Positions 11,165 through 19,140 of a DNA stretch of 64,000 bases are shown one piece after another. Source of the DNA: Duodenibacillus sp. (GTDB taxonomy: Bacteria; Pseudomonadota; Gammaproteobacteria; Burkholderiales; Burkholderiaceae_F); the NCBI GenBank assembly GCA_017628205.1, contig JAGBZO010000020.1:89935-153934 (forward strand), in the 5' to 3' direction. Every line of letters begins with the position of its first letter. Within the stretch, counting starts at the first letter, position 1. The notes under the pieces were generated by a model. That model saw only the letters and a list, made by a program, of their open reading frames with translations, ran no database searches and was not told the DNA's origin. The position numbers and the translations under genes were made by a program.

Positions 11165-12067
11165 TTAATAAGCGATCAAATCAACGCCGACGGGGGCAAA
11201 CAGCGTTCCCGTCATGTAAAGGACGCATCCGTCTTTTTCGGCTCGGACAACTTGAACTTCCTCACCGTCAAAATTGTGCAAGACGCCTAAAAGTTCGCCT
11301 TTGCTTACGTTTTGGTCAGGGGTAACGGACGGATACCAGAGCCCGTCGGCTTGTGCTCCGACGTACAACGCCGAGATTTCCCGCTGTTTTCGGGCCTGGT
11401 TTATGTCCGTTCGATCGGACGGATGTAACGCGCCCAAATGCGCGAGCACGGAGACAATATCTTTTCGGTACGCGTTGACTTCCTCCTCCGACCAACGACC
11501 TCCGTGACCGCGTTCGATGAGGATCGAGGGCGTACCTCGAGCGGCGGCGCTGTTATACGCTCCGGTTAGTGCGTCCGATAACACGCGAACAGGGACATCC
11601 ACGTAAGAGGCGGCATCTCGGGCGATGGCCGTGATATTCGGCTTGCAATTTCCGGGGACGTAGACGTAGGGAGACAGTCGTTCATGTAGATCCCCTCCGT
11701 GCATGTCGATATAGAAGTCGCTCTCATCCTGCAACTGTGTGATCATGGCGGCAAGAATGTGAGATGCGGATCCGGACGTGGATCCGGGAAAGACTCTGTT
11801 GATATTGAGACCGTCGTTCGGATTTAGCGCAGGCACGCGGGCATAAAAGGCTTCACGGTTGACGCAGGGAATAATCGTGATGCAACCGCATACGCGATGA
11901 GCGTTGTTGCTGAGTTCCATCGACAGCCTTTTTGCCGTTTCAATACCAACGTATTCGCAGCCGTGGATGCCGGCCGTGATGAGAATTTTCGGTCCCGGTG
12001 TGGAACCTTGAATGGTGCAGATCTCCAAGATCTGACCGTTGCAGGTGTGTGTTTTATAAAGTGTCAT
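11165..12067 (-). CDS. Succinylglutamate desuccinylase/aspartoacylase-family zinc deacylase
   Basis: 300-residue cytoplasmic metallohydrolase of the M14-related ASTE/AspA family. Zinc ligands are visible in GIHGCEY (His and Glu) and in the downstream DMHGGD histidine; the ERGHGGRW block supplies the likely catalytic Glu region. Known members remove acyl groups from amino acids such as N-succinylglutamate or N-acetylaspartate. There is no signal peptide. It sits 12 bases behind the NikE-like ATPase, so its substrate is probably what the ABC transporter imports: an N-acyl amino acid, a dipeptide-like compound or a metal chelator. That link is inference. Confidence 0.82.
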   Translation of the reverse strand: MTLYKTHTCNGQILEICTIQGSTPGPKILITAGIHGCEYVGIETAKRLSMELSNNAHRVCGCITIIPCVNREAFYARVPALNPNDGLNINRVFPGSTSGSASHILAAMITQLQDESDFYIDMHGGDLHERLSPYVYVPGNCKPNITAIARDAASYVDVPVRVLSDALTGAYNSAAARGTPSILIERGHGGRWSEEEVNAYRKDIVSVLAHLGALHPSDRTDINQARKQREISALYVGAQADGLWYPSVTPDQNVSKGELLGVLHNFDGEEVQVVRAEKDGCVLYMTGTLFAPVGVDLIAY

Positions 12068-12079
12068 GTCGTTTGCGGG

Positions 12080-12985
12080 TTAAAAGTAGACGCGCGTGTC
12101 GGCGTGTTTCACATCGCTTGTATTCGGGATCGTTTCCATATCACGTTCGGCCGCCTCAAGCTCGGCCAGCGAATCGATTTTGGGGATTCCAATACTGCTG
12201 ACGGCGTGTAGCAATTCCCGTGCATAGGCGTTTTTAATTTGATGAATCTTGGAGATGTCGTCGACGGATTCAACAAATCGACCACCATGCATGAACCGAA
12301 CTCGATCACAGAAGTAAGTGATGGCCGTCAGATCGTGGGTGATAAACAAGTAGCTCAGCGAATGTTCTTTGGCCAAATCCTTGAGCAGATCCATGACTTG
12401 AACCTGAGTGGCGGCATCTAGCGAACTGACGGCCTCGTCAAGCAGGATGATCTGCGGCTTGAGGGCTACGGCGCGGGCGATGCAGACACGCTGAAGTTGC
12501 CCACCGGAGAGTTCGTGCGGATATCGTGTCATGAACGCGGCGTCGAGGCCGACCCGTTCGAGTAGTTCGCAACTGCGGCGGTACTCCTCTTCGGAGGAAA
12601 TTTGAGCGCCGGCAAGTCGTAACGCCCTAAACGACTCGTGCAAAATCGATTGAACGCGAAAACGCGGGTTGACGGACGTCGAGTAATCTTGAAAAACAAC
12701 GGCCATTTTGTTGCGGACAAGGCTGTTTCCCTGCTTCGTTCGTCGACCGTACAACTCGACGCCATTGATCAAAACGCGCCCCGAATCCGGGGCGAGCAGG
12801 CCGCAGAGTACACGGCCGAGGGTGCTTTTCCCTGATCCGGACTCGCCGATAATGCCCAGACATTCGCTTGTGTTGAGTTCCAAGTCAATACCATGCAGAA
12901 CGGTTGTTCGTTCTTGACCGAACAACCGACGTTGTTGCTCCTTTTTGAAAGAAAGGACAATGTTTTCAGCCTTAAGTAGCGTCAC
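12080..12985 (-). CDS. ABC transporter ATPase, NikE/DppF-like
   Basis: ATP-hydrolysing subunit of the nickel/peptide importer family. Walker A is GESGSGKST, the signature is LSGGQLQR, Walker B is IILLDEA, and the H-loop is FITHD. A GTG at 12985 lies seven bases after a GGAG site and gives 301 residues; an upstream ATG at 13015 would overlap the NikD-like gene by 44 bases and lacks a better site. The C-terminus carries the extension usual for oligopeptide/nickel ATPases. It pairs with the NikD-like ATPase just upstream. Confidence 0.88.
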   Translation of the reverse strand: MTLLKAENIVLSFKKEQQRRLFGQERTTVLHGIDLELNTSECLGIIGESGSGKSTLGRVLCGLLAPDSGRVLINGVELYGRRTKQGNSLVRNKMAVVFQDYSTSVNPRFRVQSILHESFRALRLAGAQISSEEEYRRSCELLERVGLDAAFMTRYPHELSGGQLQRVCIARAVALKPQIILLDEAVSSLDAATQVQVMDLLKDLAKEHSLSYLFITHDLTAITYFCDRVRFMHGGRFVESVDDISKIHQIKNAYARELLHAVSSIGIPKIDSLAELEAAERDMETIPNTSDVKHADTRVYF

Positions 12986-13808
12986 TGTTGACTCCGATTT
13001 GCGTGGCGGCGGCAAAAGCTTTCATGACCTCGTGGTGCCGGTCAATGAGTTCGCGAGTGTAGGGATCCCGAGCATGTTCGAAAATCTCCGCCGGGGTTCC
13101 GCTTTCGGTGACACGACCTTGATGCATGACGATGAGTTCATCGGAAATCATGTTGAGAATGTCCAGGTCGTGCGAAATGAAAATCATGGCCGCGGATGTA
13201 CTGCGCTTGATGCGGAGAAATTCCTGCATGATGGCGTATCGACTGATCGAGTCGATCGCTGTCGTCGGTTCGTCACAGACAATCAGATCGGGTTTGAGTG
13301 TGATGGCAAGTCCGATCATGATGCGTTGCAACATGCCGCCCGATAATTGGTGCGGATATTTGTGTAGCACCTCTTGAGGGTGATGGATGCGCATGAGCTC
13401 AAGCATCGCGACGGATTGCTCTCGGATTTGTGCTGCGGACCAGTCGGTATGCGAACGCAACGTTTCAGCTATTTGCTCGCCGATGCGATATAGCGGATCA
13501 AAGCAATTCATGGGGTTTTGCAACACCATGGTGATGCGACTGCCTCGCATGCGCCGGATCTGTTCATTGGATTTGGCAAGAAGATTCTGACCTTGAAATT
13601 GAATGTTCCCGCTGACTTCGAAATTTTTATCCAATAGGCGAAGGAAGGCTTTGCACGTCATCGATTTGCCGGAGCCCGACTCGCCCAAAATCCCCAAACA
13701 ACGCCCGGCATGCACGGAAAAACTGACGTTGTGCACGATATGGGCCTTTTTGGGTTCCTGATGAAAGACAACGTTGAGATTCTTAACGCTGAGAACGGGA
13801 GTGCTCAC
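12972..13808 (-). CDS. ABC transporter ATPase, NikD/DppD-like
   Basis: 278-residue first ATPase subunit of the importer, with Walker A GESGSGKSM, signature LSGGMLQR, Walker B LIVCDEPTTAID and switch histidine in FISHDLD. The start is GTG and overlaps the TGA of the NikC-like permease (GTGA), showing translational coupling. It forms the nucleotide-binding pair with the NikE-like protein. Overall it resembles NikD/DppD equally; the operon context and NikA similarity favour the Nik group. Confidence 0.88.
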   Translation of the reverse strand: MSTPVLSVKNLNVVFHQEPKKAHIVHNVSFSVHAGRCLGILGESGSGKSMTCKAFLRLLDKNFEVSGNIQFQGQNLLAKSNEQIRRMRGSRITMVLQNPMNCFDPLYRIGEQIAETLRSHTDWSAAQIREQSVAMLELMRIHHPQEVLHKYPHQLSGGMLQRIMIGLAITLKPDLIVCDEPTTAIDSISRYAIMQEFLRIKRSTSAAMIFISHDLDILNMISDELIVMHQGRVTESGTPAEIFEHARDPYTRELIDRHHEVMKAFAAATQIGVNSDAT

Positions 13809-14629
13809 AATCGAACCTCCTTGGGATCAAGTGCGTCTCGGAGACTGTCTCCGAGCAGGTTGAAGGCCCCCACGAGCACGACGACGGCAATGCCGGGAAC
13901 GAGCATTTGTTCCGGGTTGGAGACCATGACATTCTTTGCTTCGTTGAGCATGGCTCCCCATTCGGGAGTCGGTGCCTGGATGCCGAGACCGAGAAAACTG
14001 AGCGTAGAGATGTTTAGGATGGCCCACCCCGTATCCAGGCTAGCCAAAACAGCCAACTCAGCTGAAATGCAAGGCAACATGTGACGGGTCATGATGTAGA
14101 GGTCGCCGGACCCGATGGTGCGTGAGAATAGAACGAAATTGGCGCCCGTGTATTTCACCACGGCCGTTCGAATCATGCGTGCGTACCACGCCCATTTGAT
14201 AAAAATGTTCGCAAGGATGACGTTCTGAATATCCACCCCCAAGAGCGCGACGACGGCAAGGATCATGATTTGGGAGGGAAATGACAGCATTACGTCGACA
14301 ACGCGCATGATGATTTCATCAACTTTTCCTCGCATATAACCGGCCAACACGCCGAGCGTAAGCCCCAGACCGATCGTTCCCAACATAGTCAGGATCGCCA
14401 GAAACAGAGTGGGACGGATACCGTAGAGCATGCGAGAAAAAACGCAGCGGCCGAGTTGATCCGTGCCGAGCCAATAATCCCAGCTCGGCGGTGCGAATTT
14501 CATGAGGATGTTGTTTTCGTAAGGATCGTATGGTGCGATCCAAGGGGCAAAGATGCCCAACAGTGCCGTACCGACGATGATGAACAGACAAAAACGCGAT
14601 ACCGGGTTGCGCAGAAAAACGTTGAGCAT
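13805..14629 (-). CDS. ABC transporter permease, NikC/DppC-like
   Basis: Inner-membrane permease of about 274 residues starting MLNVFLRNPVSRF. It has the N-terminal OppC-like segment with WIAPYDPYENN and LGTDQLGRCVFSRMLYG, then a BPD-transport domain with a SFLGLGIQAPTPEWGAML block. The ATG at 14629 shares its A with the TAA of the NikB-like gene (TAATG), so it is translationally coupled; longer upstream in-frame codons run into the preceding gene and are not used. About five or six hydrophobic helices are visible. Confidence 0.9.
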   Translation of the reverse strand: MLNVFLRNPVSRFCLFIIVGTALLGIFAPWIAPYDPYENNILMKFAPPSWDYWLGTDQLGRCVFSRMLYGIRPTLFLAILTMLGTIGLGLTLGVLAGYMRGKVDEIIMRVVDVMLSFPSQIMILAVVALLGVDIQNVILANIFIKWAWYARMIRTAVVKYTGANFVLFSRTIGSGDLYIMTRHMLPCISAELAVLASLDTGWAILNISTLSFLGLGIQAPTPEWGAMLNEAKNVMVSNPEQMLVPGIAVVVLVGAFNLLGDSLRDALDPKEVRL

Positions 14630-15573
14630 TAGCGATTCTCCTCTTGACGCAAGCGAGGATCCGCCATGCATTGAATGATGTCGAAAAATAAATTGAAGAT
14701 GACAAAGAGCACGCCGATCAGTAAAACGTAAGCCTGAATGACGGGGTAATCGCGATTGAAAATGGAGGTGATGCAAAGCTTGCCCAGTCCCGGCCAAGCA
14801 AATACGTTTTCAACGACAATGGTTCCCGCGATGAGTTGAGGAATGCTCATGCCGATAGCCGTGACGCAACTCTGAAGCGAGTTTTTCAGCACGTGACGAA
14901 CCAAAATCGAGCGTTGTTTAAGTCCTCGAACATTGGCGTAGAGCACGTAGTCTTCCCGCATGTTCTCCAGCATGTTGTTGCGAATCAGGCGAATATAAGT
15001 GGAGATATAGGAGAGCGCGACGGTAAAAGCCGGAAGAATGAGATGTTTAAAGCTACCGGCGCCTGACGTGGGCAGTAAATTCCATTTGATCGAGACGAGC
15101 CAGATAAGCAACAAGCCGATCCAGTAAACGGGCATGGCCGTGGTGGCAAAAACGATGCCTCGCATAATTCGGTCGAACCAGCTGTCTTTGTAAACGGCGG
15201 ACAGAAATCCTATGGGCAAGCTCAAGACGATGACATAAACGAGCGACATCGACGCCAAAGCGAGCGTATCCGGCAGACAGCGAGTGAGTTCGCCCAGAAC
15301 AGTACGGGCGGGATTGGTGTAACTAACGCCGAAATCTCCTCGGAGGCAGTCCCAAAGCCAGTAAAAGTAACGAATGAAAAAAGGTTGATCCAGGCCGAGT
15401 TCTTTTCGTACCTCCGCGATGGCTTCAGCAGTGATGATGGGCGTTTGACGAACGCGAAGCGCTACTTCCGCCGGGTCAGACGGAATGAGGTTGATGAAGC
15501 AAAAGCACAGAAAAGAAATAACGAGCAAAAGCGGAATCGTTGCCAAACACCGCTTGATGACGTAATGCCTCAT
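14629..15573 (-). CDS. ABC transporter permease, NikB/DppB-like
   Basis: 314-residue inner-membrane permease with the N-terminal OppB/NikB signature (first helix, then LIPSDPAEVALRV and the LGLDQPFFIRYFYWL block) and the coupling-helix region ending in VENVFAWPGLGKL. It pairs with the NikC-like permease. The gene is 109 bases after the binding-protein stop, in the same direction, so it belongs to the same transcript. Confidence 0.9.
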   Translation of the reverse strand: MRHYVIKRCLATIPLLLVISFLCFCFINLIPSDPAEVALRVRQTPIITAEAIAEVRKELGLDQPFFIRYFYWLWDCLRGDFGVSYTNPARTVLGELTRCLPDTLALASMSLVYVIVLSLPIGFLSAVYKDSWFDRIMRGIVFATTAMPVYWIGLLLIWLVSIKWNLLPTSGAGSFKHLILPAFTVALSYISTYIRLIRNNMLENMREDYVLYANVRGLKQRSILVRHVLKNSLQSCVTAIGMSIPQLIAGTIVVENVFAWPGLGKLCITSIFNRDYPVIQAYVLLIGVLFVIFNLFFDIIQCMADPRLRQEENR

Positions 15574-15682
15574 GATGAGTAAATGGACAAAGAAGAGTGT
15601 AGTTTTGTTTTATGCCGAGGCTGGGGGGCAGACGAGTGGCCTTTGCCGATGGGAAGGCAAATGCCACGCAGGCCGGCTTCGG

Positions 15683-17290
15683 TTATTTTCTGGGCGTCAT
15701 ATCGACAAAGGGCACTTCGTACTGGTTGGACAAGAAGCCGACGTTGTCGATGCGCTTGTGATACAGCGCTTTATTGGTTTCAAAGGTGATCGGGATGTAG
15801 ACGGCGCCATCATGCAGTCGCGTAAGAACGTCTCGGTAAAGCTCTTGTCGAGTCGCTTCATCGGTCGACACGAGAATTTGCGTGATGCGTTCGTCGATTT
15901 GCTTCTTATCGGGCAAGCCGAGTTGCGCTGCATAGTCCCCATAAACGCGTTGACGCATGGCGGCAAGAGACGACTGAGGATCGTACGGCGTGCCCCAACA
16001 AATGTTGAAGACCATATCGAAGTCGCCGTTTTTCATGTTGTCTCGGTAAGACTGTTCCTCTTCTCCTCGAATGGAGAGTTTGATACCGAGTTTGCCGTAT
16101 TCGCTCTGCAAGTATTCCGCAATCGTTTTTTCCGGTACGGAGTTGGCGTTGTACAAAAGAGAGAGTTCGAGCTTGTTGCCGTTTTTGGTTAAAGGGGCTC
16201 GTTTGCTTTGACGCGCGTAGCCAGCTTGTGCAAGCAAGTCGGCCGCCTTTTTCATGTCGTATTCGTAAGGTTTCAGACCGATGTTGCAATACGGAAGCGT
16301 CGGCGCATAGAGCGTGTCGGCAGGCGGCTCGAAGCCGTGGAAAACCCCTTGAGAAATCGTTTTTTTATTGGTGGCGTGTTGCAGCGCCTTACGAACCAAC
16401 GGATCGGACAAGTGTTGTCTGTTCGTATTGAGAACGATTTGTCGCGTCGACGTAGGATCGGACACGGCAATGCCAAACTTTTGACTGTCGCGGTACTTGT
16501 TGAGAGCATCGGAGTCAACCATATTTTTGCCCCAGATCAGGTCGGCTTCGCCTTTCTCCAATGCGAGAATACGCGTTTGATTGTCGGGAATGACCTTGAC
16601 GACAATGCGACGGAATGCAGGCTTTTTACCCCAATAATTCTCGTTGCGCTCGAAGATTGAGTATTCGTCGATGACGTGTTTTTTCAGAATCCACGGGCCG
16701 GAACCGACAAAGGACGTCACGCCGTCTTTGGTGGTGCCGTTTTTCATAACCTTCGGGCTGACGAAGGCAAAGGGACGCGTGACGGCCAGTTCCGTGAGCA
16801 TCGGGTAATAGGGCTTGCTCATGCGCATCACGAAGGTATTGGCATCCGTCGCTTTGGCCGAGACGAGAAGTCGCATCATCTCGAGCCAGGTGTGACGTTT
16901 CTTGTTGTCAATGATGGCGTCGAAATTTGCCTGTACGGCATAGGCGTCCAATTTCTCGCCGTCGCTGAAGGTGATGCCGGGACGAATCTTGAACGTATAG
17001 GTAAGTCCGTCGGGAGAGATCGACCAACTTTCCGCAATGGCGGGATGGTAAGAGCCGTCATTTCCAAGCGTGACGAGCCCCTCGAAAAGCATTTCCTGCG
17101 CGAACATTTCTCCACCGTACAAATGCGGATTTAAATCGCGAAGATCGCGAAAGTTGAGAAACACGACGGTGTCAGCGCTTGGAGCAATGTCCGATGCCAA
17201 AGCCGGGAGGCTTCGCAGGCCCAAGGCGGTAGCGAGAAAGGCGGAACCGACACCACCGAGAAGGTGGCGGCGAGAAATGGTCGTCATCAT
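15683..17290 (-). CDS. NikA-like Tat-exported ABC substrate-binding protein
   Basis: About 535-residue periplasmic binding protein of the SBP-5 family. The N-terminus has a twin-arginine signal (ISRRHLLGGVGSAF, then an ALA cleavage site). The best start is the ATG at 17290, nine bases after GGAG; the ATG at 17305 overlaps that site. Similarity to E. coli NikA as I recall it is extensive: LNPHLYGGEMFAQ, RHTWLEM, YYPMLTELAVTRPF, GSGPWIL, and NICWGTPYDPQSSLAAMR. NikA binds Ni(II) complexes and also Fe-chelates. A Fur box overlaps the promoter, so iron or another metal chelate is a reasonable substrate; a heme- or peptide-type substrate remains possible. Confidence 0.87.
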   Translation of the reverse strand: MMTTISRRHLLGGVGSAFLATALGLRSLPALASDIAPSADTVVFLNFRDLRDLNPHLYGGEMFAQEMLFEGLVTLGNDGSYHPAIAESWSISPDGLTYTFKIRPGITFSDGEKLDAYAVQANFDAIIDNKKRHTWLEMMRLLVSAKATDANTFVMRMSKPYYPMLTELAVTRPFAFVSPKVMKNGTTKDGVTSFVGSGPWILKKHVIDEYSIFERNENYWGKKPAFRRIVVKVIPDNQTRILALEKGEADLIWGKNMVDSDALNKYRDSQKFGIAVSDPTSTRQIVLNTNRQHLSDPLVRKALQHATNKKTISQGVFHGFEPPADTLYAPTLPYCNIGLKPYEYDMKKAADLLAQAGYARQSKRAPLTKNGNKLELSLLYNANSVPEKTIAEYLQSEYGKLGIKLSIRGEEEQSYRDNMKNGDFDMVFNICWGTPYDPQSSLAAMRQRVYGDYAAQLGLPDKKQIDERITQILVSTDEATRQELYRDVLTRLHDGAVYIPITFETNKALYHKRIDNVGFLSNQYEVPFVDMTPRK

Positions 17291-17318
17291 CGTAATTAAC
17301 TCCATAGTTTTTTGGGTA

Positions 17319-17337
17319 CGTAATGATAATCATTCTC
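17319..17337. promoter_or_regulatory. Fur box in front of the Nik-like operon
   Basis: The 19-base site CGTAATGATAATCATTCTC matches the classical Fur consensus GATAATGATAATCATTATC at 16 of 19 positions. It lies about 30 bases upstream of the binding-protein start on the minus strand and overlaps a possible -10 (TATCAT) preceded 18 bases earlier by a weak -35 (TTTCAC). Repression by metal-loaded Fur is the expected effect. Confidence 0.8.
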
Positions 17338-17353
17338 ACATAAACGGTGAAAA

Positions 17354-17365
17354 GGGATATCCCTG
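17354..17365. repeat. 12-bp perfect palindrome upstream of Fur box
   Basis: AGGGATATCCCT is a perfect dyad located 16 bases upstream of the Fur box with respect to the leftward operon, near where a -35 or activator site would lie. It may be a second operator; no regulator is assigned. Confidence 0.35.
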
Positions 17366-17719
17366 TAAGATAAAAGTCGTATATGCAATCAGTCATTGCC
17401 CACGACTTCGGCCGATTTTCTTTTCTTGTGGAGCCGAAGGTTCGAGCTTATTGTGTTTAAGTTACGATTTGTTCGAAAGGTTTGAAGTGTTTTTTCAACA
17501 CACGAGAAGAGGGTTCCGATAAATTCTCTTGCTCTTTGTCGGGGTTGGAATTCGGATGCGTGCGTCATGCTGCATGCCTCGGCAGGAGGATGGACGTTCG
17601 TTTTCATCCGACAGAAAGTAGAGACGCAATCAACCGGCGTCATGCATGTCATGACGCCGGTTGACGTTTATGTGGACAAGAATGGAGAGGGCGAAGCGAG
17701 CCGTCTCCCGGCAAGAAGC
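17366..17719. other. Intergenic region between Nik-like operon and aroG
   Basis: About 350 bases between the promoter side of the leftward importer operon and the 3' end of the leftward aroG gene. Apart from the strong inverted repeat at 17630-17664 I see no credible gene: short open frames here lack ribosome sites and recognisable protein features. Confidence 0.5.
17630..17664. terminator. Strong hairpin downstream of aroG (terminator-like)
   Basis: Perfect 14-base arms TCAACCGGCGTCAT / ATGACGCCGGTTGA around a 7-base loop, 56 bases past the aroG stop on the minus strand. The following bases are only moderately T-rich, so it is either a weak intrinsic terminator or an mRNA-stabilising hairpin. 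Confidence 0.55.
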
Positions 17720-18781
17720 TTAGATGTTGCGGCTGCGGCGATTACGGACGGCATGGGCCAGCTTTTGAAGCAGTACCACGCTGTCTTCCCATCCCAAGCA
17801 CGCATCAGTAACGGATTGTCCGTAGGTGAGCGCTTTTCCGTCGACGATGTCTTGGCGGCCTTCAACCAAGTGAGATTCGATCATGACGCCGAAAATGGCG
17901 GAATTGCCGTTGCTCACTTGTTCGCAAATGTCTTCAACAACCGCGATTTGGTTTTTGCAAATCTTACGGGAGTTCGAGTGTGAAGCGTCGATCATAATCG
18001 CTTCGCGATGACCGGCAGATCGCAACATTTCCTGGGCCTTGGCAACGCTTTGTGCATCGAAATTCGGCTCCTTGCCTCCGCGCAGAATGATGTGGCAGTC
18101 TTCGTTGCCCGAGGTGGTGACAATGGCGGAAATGCCTCCCTTAGTGACGGATAAGAAGGAGTGGTGGTGTTCAGCCGCGCCGATGGCATCGACGGCGATT
18201 TTGATGTCGCCATTGGTTGCGTTTTTAAATCCGACGGGGCAAGACAAACCGCTGGCCAATTCGCGGTGAACTTGACTTTCGGTCGTTCGGGCGCCGATGG
18301 CCCCCCAGCTGACCAAGTCGGCGATGTATTGCGGGGTGATCATGTCGAGGTATTCGACGCCGGTCGGCAATTCCATATTGTTGATGTCGAGAATCAACTG
18401 ACGGGCCACTCGCAAGCCGTGATTGATACGGCAGGATCCGTCGAGATCGGGGTCGTTGATCAGTCCCTTCCACCCGACGGTCGTACGCGGTTTTTCAAAG
18501 TAGACGCGCATCACGATTTCCAGTTCTCCCTGCAGTTTGCGACGCAGTTCGCTCAAACGGGTGGCGTATTCGATCGCCGCCTTCGGGTCGTGAATGGAGC
18601 ACGGACCGATGACGACGACCATGCGATCATCTTTGCCGTGCAAAATGTCGTGAATAGCGGAACGGCAACGATAAACGGTGGAAGCGGCTGCATCGTCACA
18701 AGGGAACTCACGGATGAGATGGGCCGGGGGAGTCAATTCACGGATCTCTTTGATTCGAGTGTCGTCAGTGGAGTAACGCAT
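17720..18781 (-). CDS. aroG: 3-deoxy-7-phosphoheptulonate (DAHP) synthase, class I
   Basis: First enzyme of the shikimate pathway, joining phosphoenolpyruvate and erythrose 4-phosphate. About 353 residues starting MRYSTDDTRIKEI, with the type I-alpha signatures VIGPCSIHDP, MRVYFEKPRTTVGWKGLINDP, VGFKNATNGD and the C-terminal metal region. The ATG at 18781 follows AAGGAATCC. Sequence alone does not show whether it is the Phe-, Tyr- or Trp-sensitive isozyme, but the leader upstream encodes a Phe/Tyr-rich peptide, so control by those amino acids is likely. Gene symbol aroG is used for the family (aroF/aroH are possible). Confidence 0.93.
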   Translation of the reverse strand: MRYSTDDTRIKEIRELTPPAHLIREFPCDDAAASTVYRCRSAIHDILHGKDDRMVVVIGPCSIHDPKAAIEYATRLSELRRKLQGELEIVMRVYFEKPRTTVGWKGLINDPDLDGSCRINHGLRVARQLILDINNMELPTGVEYLDMITPQYIADLVSWGAIGARTTESQVHRELASGLSCPVGFKNATNGDIKIAVDAIGAAEHHHSFLSVTKGGISAIVTTSGNEDCHIILRGGKEPNFDAQSVAKAQEMLRSAGHREAIMIDASHSNSRKICKNQIAVVEDICEQVSNGNSAIFGVMIESHLVEGRQDIVDGKALTYGQSVTDACLGWEDSVVLLQKLAHAVRNRRSRNI

Positions 18782-18835
18782 GGAGGATTCCTTTGTCGTA
18801 GCGAGTCGTTGAGGAGTCAAGATCGGCGTGGTTAC

Positions 18836-18869
18836 AAAAAAACCGCCGAGCTATGACGCCTGGCGGTTT
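18836..18869 (-). terminator. Attenuator terminator in the aroG leader
   Basis: On the minus strand an AAACCGCC arm, a 14-base loop and GGCGGTTT form an 8-bp stem directly followed by a T-run, 55 bases before the aroG start and 20 bases after the leader-peptide stop. Being between promoter and gene, it would abort transcription unless an upstream alternative pairing forms. A GGCGG stretch in the leader-peptide coding region can pair with the CCGCC arm, and AGCTTTTA in the Phe/Tyr codon run can pair with TAAAAGCT just after the stop codon. Those pairings are read by eye. Confidence 0.8.
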
Positions 18870-18889
18870 GTTTGGTTCCGTAAGAGCTT

Positions 18890-18967
18890 TTATTCGTACG
18901 CGCTTACCCCTTCCGCCGACGAGCAGAAATACAAGTAAAAGCTAAAGCTAAATCGTACGTGGGTCAT
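18890..18967 (-). CDS. Phe/Tyr-rich leader peptide of aroG
   Basis: 25-codon open frame (ATG at 18967, TAA at 18890) encoding a peptide that starts MTHVRFSFSFYLYFC. Residues 6-14 contain four Phe and two Tyr; a third Tyr is at position 24. A GAGAG ribosome site lies six bases upstream. Together with the terminator immediately downstream this is the layout of an amino-acid attenuator of the pheL type, sensing Phe/Tyr-tRNA charging to set DAHP synthase expression. The peptide has no function of its own beyond translation. It is too short for routine gene finding. Confidence 0.78.
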   Translation of the reverse strand: MTHVRFSFSFYLYFCSSAEGVSAYE

Positions 18968-19023
18968 AAAGCTCTCGTGTTTTAATGCGAAACGGATGCC
19001 GATTTGACATCGATCGTCCGTCT

Positions 19024-19052
19024 ACTCTAGCGGTAACTTTCAAAGAATGCAA
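19024..19052 (-). promoter_or_regulatory. Candidate promoter of aroG leader
   Basis: On the minus strand TTGCAT and TAGAGT are separated by 17 bases, about 57 bases before the leader-peptide start. Both hexamers are imperfect. The surrounding AT-rich divergent region (18970-19140) must also hold the promoter of the rightward hydrolase gene. Confidence 0.35.
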
Positions 19053-19140
19053 ATAAATTTAACCCCTAAATACAAGTGCTTAGGTTGTTTTTTATAGATG
19101 AAACGGACTTAAAATAATCACTGTTGAAAGGAATACTTAT

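Noticed and set aside
17482-17664. A 60-codon frame in the aroG/Nik intergenic region
   Set aside because: No ribosome site, no recognisable features, and it spans the strong inverted repeat at 17630-17664.
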